A stretch of DNA of 25,682 bases from Mesolinea sp964536465. Its GTDB lineage: Bacteria > Chloroflexota > Anaerolineae > Anaerolineales > Anaerolineaceae. The translations under genes were made by a program, and so were the position numbers. This document shows, piece by piece, positions 14,781-23,209 of the stretch; positions within the stretch are counted from its first letter, which is position 1; every line of letters starts with the position of its first letter. The notes under the pieces were generated by a model that was not told the origin of the DNA, made no database searches, and was given only the letters and a program-made list of their open reading frames with translations. The stretch is taken from contig CAZHXQ010000021.1 in the NCBI GenBank assembly GCA_964536465.1, positions 1 to 25,682 of the forward strand. The letters run 5' to 3'.

Positions 14781-15605
14781 TTAATTATTGACTGAAGCGA
14801 TGATACTTGCTCCTACAGCGGTAGCAAATTCCGCGCGCTCCGGAATAATGAAGTCCAGGCTGTAAAGCTTCGAAAAGCCGTCAAGCACCCTTTTTCCCAG
14901 GGCTATTTGAGAGAGATTGCCCGTAATTACCACCCTGTTAAGGTTCTGCAGTCTTGCCGCGAGTACCGAAGCCGTTCCGATTGACTGAAAAACCAGGTTC
15001 ACAATCCCTGCCGCCAGATCCTGTGGTTGAGCCAGGTCTTTCAGTTTGCCAAAATTTGAAGCGGTGGCATCGGCAGTGAGACCTGGTATTTCAGCGCTGG
15101 TGATATCGCCAACGGTCAGATCAACCATGCTCAGATCGCCCTGATCTGCCATGAAGGCAATGGTCTCGAATCCATGCACATTGAGCATCCGCTCAGCCAA
15201 ACCTTGCAGTGTCCCACCACCGACGCCAGAGCCGATCACATGTTCCACTTGCCTTCCTCGGGCTGCAACAATCGAGGTGCCCGTCCCCATGCTGACAACG
15301 ATGGCTCGATCCAGCCCCGACAGATAGAGCCCCCCCAGTCCGACACAATCGAATTCTGGCATAATCTGTGTCGGACAGTCAAAAAGATCCTCGCTCAGCT
15401 GTGACGCGCCCACGCCAGTGGCATGAATTTTTTCTACATCCTGTAGCCGCTTGCCGGTAACATTGAGGAATTTGCCCAGACCTCCGCTGGCAGAAGTGAA
15501 AGCGTCGCTGGCTACCACGCGGACAAATCCAAACAAATTGCCCTCTTCAAAACCGACGATTTTCGTGGTAGTCCCACCGATATCCAGCCCGATAATCAAA
15601 GCCAT
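14781..15605 (-). CDS. coaW: Type II pantothenate kinase
   Basis: 274 residues. It phosphorylates pantothenate with ATP, the first step of coenzyme A synthesis, in the cytoplasm. The ASKHA-fold ATP site is at the N-terminus, GLDIGGTTTKI (6-16). SMGTGTSIVAARG (105-117) is the second phosphate loop and SGVGGGTLQGL (126-136) the third. Glu84 in the MPEFDCVGLGG segment probably corresponds to the catalytic glutamate of the type II family. Its resemblance is to the eukaryotic/staphylococcal PanK type, unlike E. coli CoaA (type I) or CoaX (type III). I chose the ATG at 15605 rather than the in-frame ATG 5 codons earlier because GGAG stands 5 nt before it. It is followed by rsmE in the same direction. 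Confidence 0.88.
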   Translation of the reverse strand: MALIIGLDIGGTTTKIVGFEEGNLFGFVRVVASDAFTSASGGLGKFLNVTGKRLQDVEKIHATGVGASQLSEDLFDCPTQIMPEFDCVGLGGLYLSGLDRAIVVSMGTGTSIVAARGRQVEHVIGSGVGGGTLQGLAERMLNVHGFETIAFMADQGDLSMVDLTVGDITSAEIPGLTADATASNFGKLKDLAQPQDLAAGIVNLVFQSIGTASVLAARLQNLNRVVITGNLSQIALGKRVLDGFSKLYSLDFIIPERAEFATAVGASIIASVNN

Positions 15606-15634
15606 TTGAACTCCAGTCAATCTTCAACCCGATA

Positions 15635-15662
15635 GTGACTTATCAGGAATGTAGTATACAAT
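15635..15662 (+). promoter_or_regulatory. Candidate promoter of the YhhQ gene (possibly leaderless)
   Basis: A -35-like GTGACT at 15635-15640 (4 of 6 to TTGACA) and a -10 TACAAT at 15657-15662 (5 of 6) are 16 nt apart. The -10 ends 7 nt before the ATG at 15670 and there is no Shine-Dalgarno sequence, so transcription probably starts at the start codon. Confidence 0.5.
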
Positions 15663-15669
15663 ATCCTCA

Positions 15670-16410
15670 ATGGAAACAAAAGTTATCACCAAAGAAAGCA
15701 GTCCGAGGCTTCATTTTAAATACCTTGATCTGGTGACCATTGCCTTTACTGTTGTCCTGGTGCTGAGCAACTTTGCCTCATCAGCCAAAATCATCGATTG
15801 GGGTCTCTCCATCGGCAGCATTCCCCTGGCTTTTGACGCCGGCACTGTCTTCTTCCCTTTTGCCTACATTTTCGGGGACGTATTGACCGAAGTTTACGGT
15901 TATGCGCGCTCGCGCCGAGTGATCTGGATCGGTTTTGGCGCGCTGCTATTCACCTTCCTGATGTTTGCGCTTGTACGGCTGCTTCCCGGGGAACCTCTCT
16001 GGCAAGAGACGGTCGGTCAGGACGCTTTTGAAGCCGTGTTAGGGGGAATCAGCTTTGGGGGCATCGTCCTGGCGAGTATCTCCGGCTATCTGCTTGGCTC
16101 TTTCTCCAACTCCCTGATCATGGCTGTGATGAAAAAGTTGACCAGCGGCAAACATCTCTGGATGCGCACGATCAGCAGCACCATCGTCGGCGAGTTTCTC
16201 GATTCCGCCGTATTCATCGCTGTCGCGTCTTTCACGTCTGTCTTCCCTTGGGAATTATTCTGGAGCCTGACCCTGACAAACTACTTATTTAAAGTCTCGA
16301 TCGAGGTGGTCTTCACTCCCGTTACTTACTGGATAACCAAAAAACTGAAAAAAAGCGAAGGCGTGGATGTCTATTCTGATCTTACTGATCTAAATCCCCT
16401 GTCGTTTTAG
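15670..16410 (+). CDS. yhhQ: Queuosine precursor transporter (YhhQ / QPTR family)
   Basis: 246 residues with six or so predicted membrane helices. YhhQ proteins import queuosine precursors (preQ0, preQ1 or related 7-deazaguanines) across the inner membrane. Diagnostic segments are FPFAYIFGDVLTEVYGYARS (60-79), RRVIWIGFG (80-88), GSFSNSLIMAVMKK (143-156) and WMRTISSTIVGEFLDSAVF (162-180). The presence of a TGT gene 4 kb away supports a queuosine role. Its last 29 bp overlap, tail to tail, the end of the convergent rsmI gene. The N-terminal tail of about 20 residues is hydrophilic. The ATG at 15670 has no ribosome-binding site. Substrate specificity within this family cannot be read from sequence alone. 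Confidence 0.88.
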   Translation: METKVITKESSPRLHFKYLDLVTIAFTVVLVLSNFASSAKIIDWGLSIGSIPLAFDAGTVFFPFAYIFGDVLTEVYGYARSRRVIWIGFGALLFTFLMFALVRLLPGEPLWQETVGQDAFEAVLGGISFGGIVLASISGYLLGSFSNSLIMAVMKKLTSGKHLWMRTISSTIVGEFLDSAVFIAVASFTSVFPWELFWSLTLTNYLFKVSIEVVFTPVTYWITKKLKKSEGVDVYSDLTDLNPLSF

Positions 16411-17083
16411 ACTTTTCTTTTCGCAATCCTTCAATGCTGACCACATACTCTCCCCGAATTTTTTCAGTGGTAAGTTTTTCGATGATCTCGGAAAGCTTTC
16501 CGCGGTAATGTGTCTCAAATTTCTTGGTCAGGTCATTTGAAACTACCGCGTTTCGGTCTCCAAGCACTTCCAAACTGTTTTCCAGGAAGGCAAGCAAACG
16601 ATAGGGACTTTCATAAAAGACCAGAGTATGAGGCGATTCCGCTTCCATGGCGATAAAACGTTTGCGGGGACCTTCTTTGTTTGGCGGAAAGCCTTTGAAG
16701 GTAAAGCTGTGCAGTGGAAGGTCTGCCAATGTAAGCGCCATGATGACAGCCGATGGTCCGGGAATCGATTCCACCTTGATGCCGGCCTCGAGCGCGGCGT
16801 GCATCAGCAGGTAACCCGGATCAGAAATGCCTGGCGTGCCCGCGTCGGTTACCAACGCGATCGTCTCCCCCTTTTCAAGCCTTTCGATTAGTTTAGGGAC
16901 GACTTTTCGCTCATTGAAGTTATTGAGAGCAGTCTGTGGTTTGGAGATTTCATAATGTTTGAGCAGCACGCTGGTCTTGCGTGAGTCTTCGCTGGCGATC
17001 AGGTCAACTCGCTTCAGCACTTCCACCGCCCGGTAGGTCATATCGCCTAAATTCCCAATTGGGGTTGCCACAAGATAAAGCAT
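16382..17083 (-). CDS. rsmI: 16S rRNA (cytidine1402-2'-O)-methyltransferase RsmI
   Basis: 233 residues, somewhat shorter than the 280 of E. coli RsmI, which has an extra C-terminal domain. It 2'-O-methylates C1402 in helix 44 of 16S rRNA. Canonical motifs are LYLVATPIGNLGDMTYRAVE (2-21), SEDSRKTSVLL (31-41), TDAGTPGISDPG (79-90), SIPGPSAV and VFYESPYRLL, followed by NDLTKKFE. The usual HNE motif reads NNFNE (54-58). A strong AAGGAG precedes the ATG. A second, divergent copy is encoded at 9683-10372; this one fits the housekeeping role better. Its 3' end overlaps the YhhQ gene by 29 bp, so readthrough antisense transcription is likely for both genes. Confidence 0.93.
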   Translation of the reverse strand: MLYLVATPIGNLGDMTYRAVEVLKRVDLIASEDSRKTSVLLKHYEISKPQTALNNFNERKVVPKLIERLEKGETIALVTDAGTPGISDPGYLLMHAALEAGIKVESIPGPSAVIMALTLADLPLHSFTFKGFPPNKEGPRKRFIAMEAESPHTLVFYESPYRLLAFLENSLEVLGDRNAVVSNDLTKKFETHYRGKLSEIIEKLTTEKIRGEYVVSIEGLRKEKSKTTGDLDQ

Positions 17084-17103
17084 CGGTTGTCTCCTTGGCG
17101 CTA

Positions 17104-17109
17104 ATTATA
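17104..17109 (-). promoter_or_regulatory. Candidate -10 box of rsmI
   Basis: Perfect TATAAT on the minus strand, 20 nt before the rsmI ATG, with AAGGAG in between. No clear -35 box. On the plus strand TAGAAT at 17139-17144 may be the -10 of the divergent 17173 gene, so the two promoters would be about 30 bp apart. Confidence 0.42.
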
Positions 17110-17172
17110 CGTGAGACCCGGGTTTGAGGACGACGTGATAGAATTTCTCAAACAATAACGAAGGCTACAACC

Positions 17173-18891
17173 ATGGAAAGAACTGTCCCAATCCGCTCAT
17201 CCGAAGAAATCGATCTTTATCTGCGCACCATTTATTCACTCTTGCGCTCTACCAACGAAGTTTACATCCGCACGCTCGAAGGCGTCCACGCCGGTACTGG
17301 TTCGTCCCTGCATATGACCGCGCTGGGTGATCAGCCGGACACCTCCGCGCTGATTTACACCCTGCTGCGTCTTCCGGAGGTTATAACCAGAATAAACAAG
17401 GTGATATTGGGGCAATCGGCAACCAGTTTCGGGGAACTTGGCTATGCGGACGTGGAATCATGGCAGGAAGTTTCGGCCAAAGCCCGCCGCAGGAAATGCT
17501 TTTATGATGGTTACGAAACTTTAGCCTGTTACATTGCTTCCCGTTCGGATATTGACGACGTTGTTCCCTGCCTGACAGCTTTGCAAATTGAATGGAATAA
17601 ACTCCACTTTTTTCTGAACACCATTGATCCGCGTCTGCTCGATGAGGCCCTACCCGCCAATCCGGAAGCCTTCAGACAGCTTGGTGAGCAGTTACACCTG
17701 TCCGAAGATGACATTGCCAGGCTGTATACGGTCTTGGGAGATCAATTTACCGAAACGCTTAAAATATTCCGGTCTCGAAAAGCAGATTTCACGATTCAAT
17801 TGCTCAGTGGCTCCTTAAATGATTACCGTCGTGCCACTGTGAATTGGTGGAATAACATTGAAGAACAGGCCACCCAATTTAAAAATCGACCAGTGTACTT
17901 CATTTCTTCCAACCCCCACAGCATGACCAACCTGCTCTCCGGTTACGCCCTGGGAAAAAAGGATTCGCTGCTTAAGTACATCCACAACAATGAACCTGGA
18001 TTGGAAGCAGAGTGGCAGGAAATCAACCGGCGAAGAACGCCATCCAACCCCGAAAACTTTTATTATTACTCCATGAAAAAATTCCTGGGCACAGAAGCGG
18101 GACAGCCCTACATCGATGAACAACTCCGGTTCGAAAAAGAACGCGGTATCCACCGCATCCCCAGCCGGCATTCATTTGATGTGGAGGCCAACATCATCGA
18201 ATTAAACAAGCTCGACCCAGCTACCATCGATCAACGCCTCATTCCGAACGATGACGATTCCTCGCTGGATTTTCTCAACAAAAGCGATGCCCTGATTCTC
18301 AACATCGACTATCCTCTGGGGTATGCGGCCTATAACTTGTTGACTAAAATTGCTGAAAGTGTCTCAGAGATCTTTGGCGTCTATATTATGGGCAAAGCGG
18401 CCAGTCTGAATGGTGTGCGCGGGGACGTGATTATCCCCGAGGTAGTCTATGACGAACACTCCCAGAACACCTATATCTTCTCTAACAACTTTACCGCAAA
18501 AGATGTTGCCCCCCACCTGACCTTTGGCACTGTGCTGGACAATCAGAAGGCTGTCACCGTCATGGGAACTTTTTTGCAGAACAAAACCATCATGGATGTG
18601 ATTTACAGAGAGGGTTATACCGACATCGAAATGGAAGCCGGGCCCTATCTTTCGGCAGTTTACGAACTCTCCAGGCCCCAGCGTTACCCAGTTAACCAGA
18701 TCGTCTCCCTCAACAAGCTGACTTTCGACCTCGGCATTGTGCACTATGTATCTGACACCCCTTACACGAAAGGCAAGAACCTCGGCGCGGGCACGCTCTC
18801 GTATTTTGGCATGGATTCGACTTACGCGGTTTCCATCAGCATCTTACGCCGCATCATGGAATTGGAAAAACAGCGCCTCTGCGGTTCGTAG
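17173..18891 (+). CDS. Uncharacterised two-part protein with PNP-like C-terminal region
   Basis: 572 residues, no signal peptide or membrane helix, so probably cytoplasmic. I do not know its function. It resembles a family of about 560 residues that I recall, unverified, as DUF6909, seen in Bacteroidetes and other bacteria. The N-terminal part (1-230) is mainly helical with Trp/Arg-rich stretches. A conserved-looking VYFISSNPHSMTNLLSGYAL occupies 241-260. The C-terminal part recalls purine nucleoside phosphorylases and nucleosidases: MGKAASLNGVRGDVIIP (406-422), VTVMGTFLQNK (461-471), IEMEAGPYLSAV (485-496, like the MEaa motif that binds nucleoside ribose) and YVSDTPY (525-531, position of the catalytic Asp). 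A nucleoside- or nucleotide-cleaving role is therefore plausible but unproven. AAGG lies 8 nt before the ATG. It is convergent with valS and apparently monocistronic. Confidence 0.7.
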   Translation: MERTVPIRSSEEIDLYLRTIYSLLRSTNEVYIRTLEGVHAGTGSSLHMTALGDQPDTSALIYTLLRLPEVITRINKVILGQSATSFGELGYADVESWQEVSAKARRRKCFYDGYETLACYIASRSDIDDVVPCLTALQIEWNKLHFFLNTIDPRLLDEALPANPEAFRQLGEQLHLSEDDIARLYTVLGDQFTETLKIFRSRKADFTIQLLSGSLNDYRRATVNWWNNIEEQATQFKNRPVYFISSNPHSMTNLLSGYALGKKDSLLKYIHNNEPGLEAEWQEINRRRTPSNPENFYYYSMKKFLGTEAGQPYIDEQLRFEKERGIHRIPSRHSFDVEANIIELNKLDPATIDQRLIPNDDDSSLDFLNKSDALILNIDYPLGYAAYNLLTKIAESVSEIFGVYIMGKAASLNGVRGDVIIPEVVYDEHSQNTYIFSNNFTAKDVAPHLTFGTVLDNQKAVTVMGTFLQNKTIMDVIYREGYTDIEMEAGPYLSAVYELSRPQRYPVNQIVSLNKLTFDLGIVHYVSDTPYTKGKNLGAGTLSYFGMDSTYAVSISILRRIMELEKQRLCGS

Positions 18892-18895
18892 AAGC

Positions 18896-18940
18896 ATGCC
18901 TGTTCTCAAAGATTTCTGGGAAATCCGCAAGGACAGGCAT
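18896..18940. repeat. Nested inverted repeat between convergent genes
   Basis: ATGCCTGT (18896-18903) pairs with ACAGGCAT (18933-18940), and inside it GATTT (18911-18915) pairs with AAATC (18921-18925). It fills the 52 bp between the 17173 gene and valS. There is no T-run on either side, so it is at best a weak bidirectional terminator. Confidence 0.4.
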
Positions 18941-18943
18941 AGC

Positions 18944-21634
18944 CTATATCCTTAAACGCTCCCTTAATTTTTCCGCGCTGCTTTTGTATCCAGCCAGTTT
19001 CTCTCGTTCCGCTTCCACCACATTGGTCGGCGCTTTTTGGGCGAAGGGAGAAGAAAGCAGTTTCTCAAGACGCGCGATATGGCTCTCAGCTTCCACCAAC
19101 TCTCTTTCCAGGCGTTCACGGTCGGCTTCGCTGTCACCGCTTGCGGCAAGGTTCAGGAAAATCTCAATATCTTCGACTACCAGCGCGGTCAGGTTGCCTT
19201 GATCAGGCTTGGATTCAAGAACCAGAAATTCGTCGTCCTTCAATCCAGCCAGATCGATGAGCAAGTTTTTATGCTCGCGCAGGAAGTCTGCCCTCTGGTC
19301 GCTGACGAATACCGCTTCGATAGCCTGCCCCGGCTCAACTTTGTATTCGGAACGTAAATTGCGAATAGAGCGGACGATCTCCTGGGTCAGCTCAAAATCT
19401 TTGATTACGCCCTCTTCCCAGTCTTCCACCGGCATATCCTCTGGCCAGCGTGCGATGATCAGGTGTTCTTCCCAATCTCTCTCCTGGTTGTAGATGATTG
19501 GATTATTTTCACAAGCTTTTTTCAGGAAGCCGTAAAGCGCTTCGGTAACAAATGGCGTGAAGGGGTGCAATAAGCGCAGCATCAGACCGAGAACGTCTGA
19601 CAGTAGTATGGCAGTGTAGGCGGCTCGGTCGCCCCCTTCAGCCAACTGCCGTTTGGATGCCTCAAGATACCAATCGGCAAAGTCGTTCCACAAGAAGTCA
19701 TAAACCTGCCTGCCAGCTTCACCAAATTGATAACTTTCAAACAGGGCTGTCACACTGTTGACCGTTTGTTTGGCACGCGCCCAGATCCAGGCATCTGCCA
19801 GGGTCCATTGTGGGTCTGTTTTGATGGGTTCGTCGACCTTGTCGATGCCATAGATGACGAAGCGTCCGATATTCCAGACTTTGTTGGCAAAGTTACGATT
19901 GGCCTCAACCTTTTTCACGCCCACGTTCTGGTCGTTTCCCGGGCTGGAACCCACCACAAGGGTGAAGCGCAGCGCGTCGGTGCCGTATTCGTTCATCAGG
20001 ACCAATGGATCGATAACGTTATTCTTGGTCTTGCTCATCTTCTGACCCTTATCATCACGCACCATACCGTGCAGATAAACTGTATGGAACGGGACTTTGC
20101 CAGTGAATTCGAGCCCGTCCATGATCATACGAGCCACCCAGAAAAAGATAATGTCATAACCGGTTTCCAAGACACTTGTGGGGTAAAAATAGCAGTAATC
20201 GGGGGTCTCTTCAGGCCAACCAAAGACCGAGAATGGCCATAGCCCCGAAGAAAACCAGGTATCCAGCACATCCGGGTCTTGTTTGAGATCGGCTGAGCCG
20301 CAGGCAGGGCAATGGGTGGGATCTTCGCGGGACACAATGGTCTCATGGCAATTCTGACAATACCAGACCGGAATGCGATGCCCCCACCAAAGCTGCCGGC
20401 TGATGCACCAATCCTGAATGTTTTCCATCCAGTTAAGAAAGACCTTGGTGAACCGCTCGGGCACAAACACCACTTCACCATTCCGCACCGATTCAGCCGC
20501 CCTGGCTGCCAGAGAATCCATCTTGACAAACCATTGAGTTGACACCAAGGGTTCAATCACTTCTCCGCCGCGTTGAGAACGTGGAATTTTCATCAGGTAG
20601 GGTTCTTCTTTGATCACCAAACCAGCCTTTTCCATATCTGCCCAGATGGCTTTGCGTGCCTCGAAGCGTTCCATTCCCTCGTAAGGTCCGGCGTTCTCAT
20701 TGAGTGTGGCATCCTTGTTTAAGATGTTAATCAGCTCAAGTTGATGTCGCTGACCGATCTCGTAGTCATGCTGGTCATGCCCGGGAGTGATTTTGAGTGC
20801 GCCAGTACCGAATTCCCTGGTGACGTATTCATCGCCCACCACCGGAACCCTGCGTCCCAGAATTGGCACCAATACTTCCCTGCCGATAAATTTCTGATAA
20901 CGCTGGTCTTGTGGGTGCACTGCCACGCCAGTATCGCCAGGAATAGTCTCTGGTCGGGTGGTTGCGACGGGCAGATATTCTCCCGAACCATCTGCCAGCA
21001 TGTATTTAAAGTAATACAAGCGTCCTTCTTCTTCGGAATATTCAACTTCCAGGTCAGAAACAGCGGTCTGCAAGCCAGGAGACCAGTTGATCATGCGTGG
21101 TCCCTGAAAGACCAGACCCTTTTCGTAGAGCTGGATGAACGCCTCACGTACTGCTTTAGACAGGCCTTCGTCGAGGGTAAAGCGTTCTCTGGTCCAGTCA
21201 CAGGAAGCCCCCAGGCGCCGCAATTGGGCCGTGATCTGACCGCCATATTTTTCTTTCCACTCCCACATGCGCTCCTCAAAAGCCTCCCGACCGATTTCTT
21301 CTCTGGTAGTGCCTTCTTTACGCAGTTGGTTTTCGACCTGCAGTTGCGTGGCGATGCCGGCATGGTCCGTCCCGGGTACCCACAGTGTCGGCTCGCCTTT
21401 CATGCGGTGATAGCGAATCATAATGTCCTGAGTGGTCACAAACAGGGGGTGCCCCAGATGCAGGGCGCCTGTGACGTTAGGGGGAGGGATGACAATCACA
21501 AAAGGCTTGATGCTGGGGTCATGCCCGGGCAGGTTGGGATCGTTGGTTGGCTTGAAATAGCCCTGTTCTTCCCACTCCTGGTATATTTTTTCTTCGTATT
21601 CCTTAAAATCATATGCTTTTGGCAGTTCCGTCAT
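18944..21634 (-). CDS. valS: Valine--tRNA ligase
   Basis: 896 residues, typical for bacterial ValRS. It charges tRNA-Val with valine using ATP and proofreads threonine. Class I signatures: HLGH at 59-62 within PPPNVTGALHLGH, and KMSKTKNN about two-thirds along. The editing domain includes VATTRPETIPGDTGVAVHP. A four-cysteine zinc-ribbon-like segment (CQNCH, then CPACGS) precedes LDTWFSSGLWPFS; this is seen in many bacterial ValRS. The C-terminus ends in the coiled-coil tRNA-binding arm (RERLERELVEAESHIARLEK). The ATG at 21634 has GAGAGGT upstream. Expression is evidently controlled by the T-box leader just upstream, which senses uncharged tRNA-Val. Confidence 0.97.
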   Translation of the reverse strand: MTELPKAYDFKEYEEKIYQEWEEQGYFKPTNDPNLPGHDPSIKPFVIVIPPPNVTGALHLGHPLFVTTQDIMIRYHRMKGEPTLWVPGTDHAGIATQLQVENQLRKEGTTREEIGREAFEERMWEWKEKYGGQITAQLRRLGASCDWTRERFTLDEGLSKAVREAFIQLYEKGLVFQGPRMINWSPGLQTAVSDLEVEYSEEEGRLYYFKYMLADGSGEYLPVATTRPETIPGDTGVAVHPQDQRYQKFIGREVLVPILGRRVPVVGDEYVTREFGTGALKITPGHDQHDYEIGQRHQLELINILNKDATLNENAGPYEGMERFEARKAIWADMEKAGLVIKEEPYLMKIPRSQRGGEVIEPLVSTQWFVKMDSLAARAAESVRNGEVVFVPERFTKVFLNWMENIQDWCISRQLWWGHRIPVWYCQNCHETIVSREDPTHCPACGSADLKQDPDVLDTWFSSGLWPFSVFGWPEETPDYCYFYPTSVLETGYDIIFFWVARMIMDGLEFTGKVPFHTVYLHGMVRDDKGQKMSKTKNNVIDPLVLMNEYGTDALRFTLVVGSSPGNDQNVGVKKVEANRNFANKVWNIGRFVIYGIDKVDEPIKTDPQWTLADAWIWARAKQTVNSVTALFESYQFGEAGRQVYDFLWNDFADWYLEASKRQLAEGGDRAAYTAILLSDVLGLMLRLLHPFTPFVTEALYGFLKKACENNPIIYNQERDWEEHLIIARWPEDMPVEDWEEGVIKDFELTQEIVRSIRNLRSEYKVEPGQAIEAVFVSDQRADFLREHKNLLIDLAGLKDDEFLVLESKPDQGNLTALVVEDIEIFLNLAASGDSEADRERLERELVEAESHIARLEKLLSSPFAQKAPTNVVEAEREKLAGYKSSAEKLRERLRI

Positions 21635-21661
21635 GCTTACCTCTCATCCAATATGCTTAAT

Positions 21662-21696
21662 AAAAAAAACTTTCGCTTAATCAGAGGGCGAAAGTT
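21662..21696 (-). terminator. Regulated terminator of the valS T-box
   Basis: Perfect 9-bp stem AACTTTCGC / GCGAAAGTT (21688-21696 with 21668-21676 on the minus strand) with an 11-nt loop, running straight into eight or more Ts. It would form when the antiterminator is not stabilised by uncharged tRNA-Val. Confidence 0.92.
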
Positions 21697-21890
21697 GCTT
21701 CCGTGGTACCACCTCAATTCAGTCGTAAGACCGCGCTTGGGTTGAGCGCTAACGGGCTCTCCCGGGAAGGTCTACTCTCCAGCGATTTCTTCTTCCAACT
21801 TGCTCCGGCGACTTCGGTTTGTGGTTACTGTGGGCTTCTCAGCAGCTGCCCTTCTCTGACAGCACCTGCAAACATACTGCTCCGTGAGGT
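21662..21890 (-). promoter_or_regulatory. T-box riboswitch of valS (GUC specifier)
   Basis: On the minus strand the leader ends with the T-box core TGAGGTGGTACCACGG (21701-21716), whose bulge pairs with the free CCA end of uncharged tRNA. Upstream is a stem I region with GTCAGAGAAGGGC (AG-bulge-like) and, on its 3' side, CCGAAGTCGCCGG. The GTC in it (21810-21812) sits in the GAA-codon context typical of specifier loops and is a valine codon, matching the downstream gene. The 5' end is approximate; a candidate -10 TAAAAT is at 21892-21897. The leader would allow valS readthrough when tRNA-Val is uncharged. Confidence 0.93.
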
Positions 21891-21909
21891 TATTTTACAC
21901 TAAGTTCTT

Positions 21910-21946
21910 CAGACTGGCACGCATTTTTGCAAAAGGTGTCAGTCTG
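21910..21946. repeat. Inverted repeat between gmd and the valS leader
   Basis: CAGACTGGCAC (21910-21920) and GTGTCAGTCTG (21936-21946) pair at 10 of 11 positions around a 15-nt loop containing the palindrome TTTTGCAAAA. It lies 31 nt after the gmd stop and before the valS leader promoter. It could end gmd transcription, though it lacks a T-run after the stem. Confidence 0.5.
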
Positions 21947-21977
21947 CCGTCTTGCATTGGTTGTTAGGTTAACTTCT

Positions 21978-23048
21978 CTACTTATCCATCGTGATGACCT
22001 GATCACACCAGCGGTGCCAGCCGTCAAACTTGTCTTCGCAAATTTTGCGGCCTTCACCTGGGCAGTTCAACCCCATCAACTCCAGGTCTGCATCCACCAT
22101 GATCCGAACCAATTCGTGGAATTTTACTTTGGGCTTCCAGTCAAGATTTTCGTTGGCTTTTTTAGGATCAGCAAGCAGATAATCCACTTCGGTTGGGCGG
22201 AAATAGCGCGGATCAATTTCCACATATTTCCTCCAGTCCAGGTCCACATAACCGAAAGACTCATCCAAAAAATCCCTCACCGAGTGAGATTCACCCGTGC
22301 CAAACACGTAGTTTGTGGGTGTGTCTTGCTGCAGCAGTTTGTGCATGGCTTCTACATACTCCGGAGCGTAACCCCAGTCGCGTTTGGAATCCAGATTACC
22401 CAAAAAGAGCTTGTCCTGCTTTTTGGCCAGGATGGCCGCCACAGCTCGGGTGATCTTGCGGGTCACAAAAGTCTCACCACGGCGGGGGCTTTCGTGGTTG
22501 AAGAGGATACCGTTGACAGTAAACATACCATAGCCGTCGCGATAATTCTCTACCATCCAGTAGGCATAAAGTTTTGCGACCGCGTAAGGGCTCTGGGGGT
22601 GAAAGGGTGTAGTCTCGTTTTGGGGCGGTTTGGCGGAACCAAACAGCTCGCTGGTGGAAGCCTGGTAAAAACGCGTACCCTTGTCAAGACGGCGCACGGC
22701 TTCAAGCATGCGCGTGGTGCCCAAACCAGTGACATCGCCAGTGTATTCAGGCATGTCGAACGAAACGCGTACGTGGCTTTGAGCCGCGAGATGATAAATT
22801 TCGTCTGGTTTGGTGTCGTAGATTACATCAGTCAAGACGCCAGTGGCGCCCATATCGCCGTAATGCAAAAAGAGACGCGAGGTTCCGTCGACCACATGCG
22901 GATCGCGGTAGAGATGGTCGATCCTTTTGGTGTTGAATGTGCTGGCGCGCCGGATGATCCCATGCACCTCGTAACCCATACTGAGCAGATATTCTGCCAG
23001 GTAGGAGCCGTCCTGCCCGGTAATTCCTGTGATAATTGCTTTTTTCAT
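21978..23048 (-). CDS. gmd: GDP-mannose 4,6-dehydratase
   Basis: 356 residues, standard for GMD. It converts GDP-mannose to GDP-4-keto-6-deoxymannose, the precursor of GDP-fucose, GDP-rhamnose and related deoxysugars for surface glycans. It is an extended short-chain dehydrogenase with NADP loop GITGQDGSYLAEYL (8-21), the RRAS segment (33-36), HLAAQSHVRVSFD, the active-site STSELFG, and YAVAKLYAYW carrying the catalytic Tyr-x-x-x-Lys. C-terminal RPTEVDYLLADPKKA is also characteristic. GAGGTGAG lies just before the ATG. No partner reductase (fcl or rmd) is beside it, so the final sugar cannot be told from this window. A candidate -10 (TATACT, minus strand) is at 23078-23083. Confidence 0.95.
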   Translation of the reverse strand: MKKAIITGITGQDGSYLAEYLLSMGYEVHGIIRRASTFNTKRIDHLYRDPHVVDGTSRLFLHYGDMGATGVLTDVIYDTKPDEIYHLAAQSHVRVSFDMPEYTGDVTGLGTTRMLEAVRRLDKGTRFYQASTSELFGSAKPPQNETTPFHPQSPYAVAKLYAYWMVENYRDGYGMFTVNGILFNHESPRRGETFVTRKITRAVAAILAKKQDKLFLGNLDSKRDWGYAPEYVEAMHKLLQQDTPTNYVFGTGESHSVRDFLDESFGYVDLDWRKYVEIDPRYFRPTEVDYLLADPKKANENLDWKPKVKFHELVRIMVDADLELMGLNCPGEGRKICEDKFDGWHRWCDQVITMDK

Positions 23049-23129
23049 CTCTCACCTCAAGCTTATTTTGAATCGATAGTATACCATTGCCACAAAATTC
23101 GGGACCGGTCACTCTCAACACAAGCCAAT

Positions 23130-23163
23130 CTCCTGCGGTCAGACCAAACAGGAGCTTTTCTTT
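23130..23163 (+). other. Hairpin with T-rich flank in the gmd / sugar-transporter divergent region
   Basis: CTCCTG (23130-23135) pairs with CAGGAG (23149-23154) and is followed by CTTTTCTTT. Inside the loop GGT and ACC could also pair. It resembles a weak terminator but no gene ends here on the plus strand. The rest of 23049-23209 shows no gene or operator I recognise. Confidence 0.25.
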
Positions 23164-23209
23164 CGGCTGCCAAGTTTGTAGATTCATCTTTCATCAGTCG
23201 GCGCTGGGT

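Noticed and set aside
23049..23187. Short minus-strand frame starting at 23187 upstream of gmd with protein-like composition
   Set aside because: It continues out of frame through gmd, has no good ribosome-binding site and contains the gmd promoter region; probably a chance ORF.
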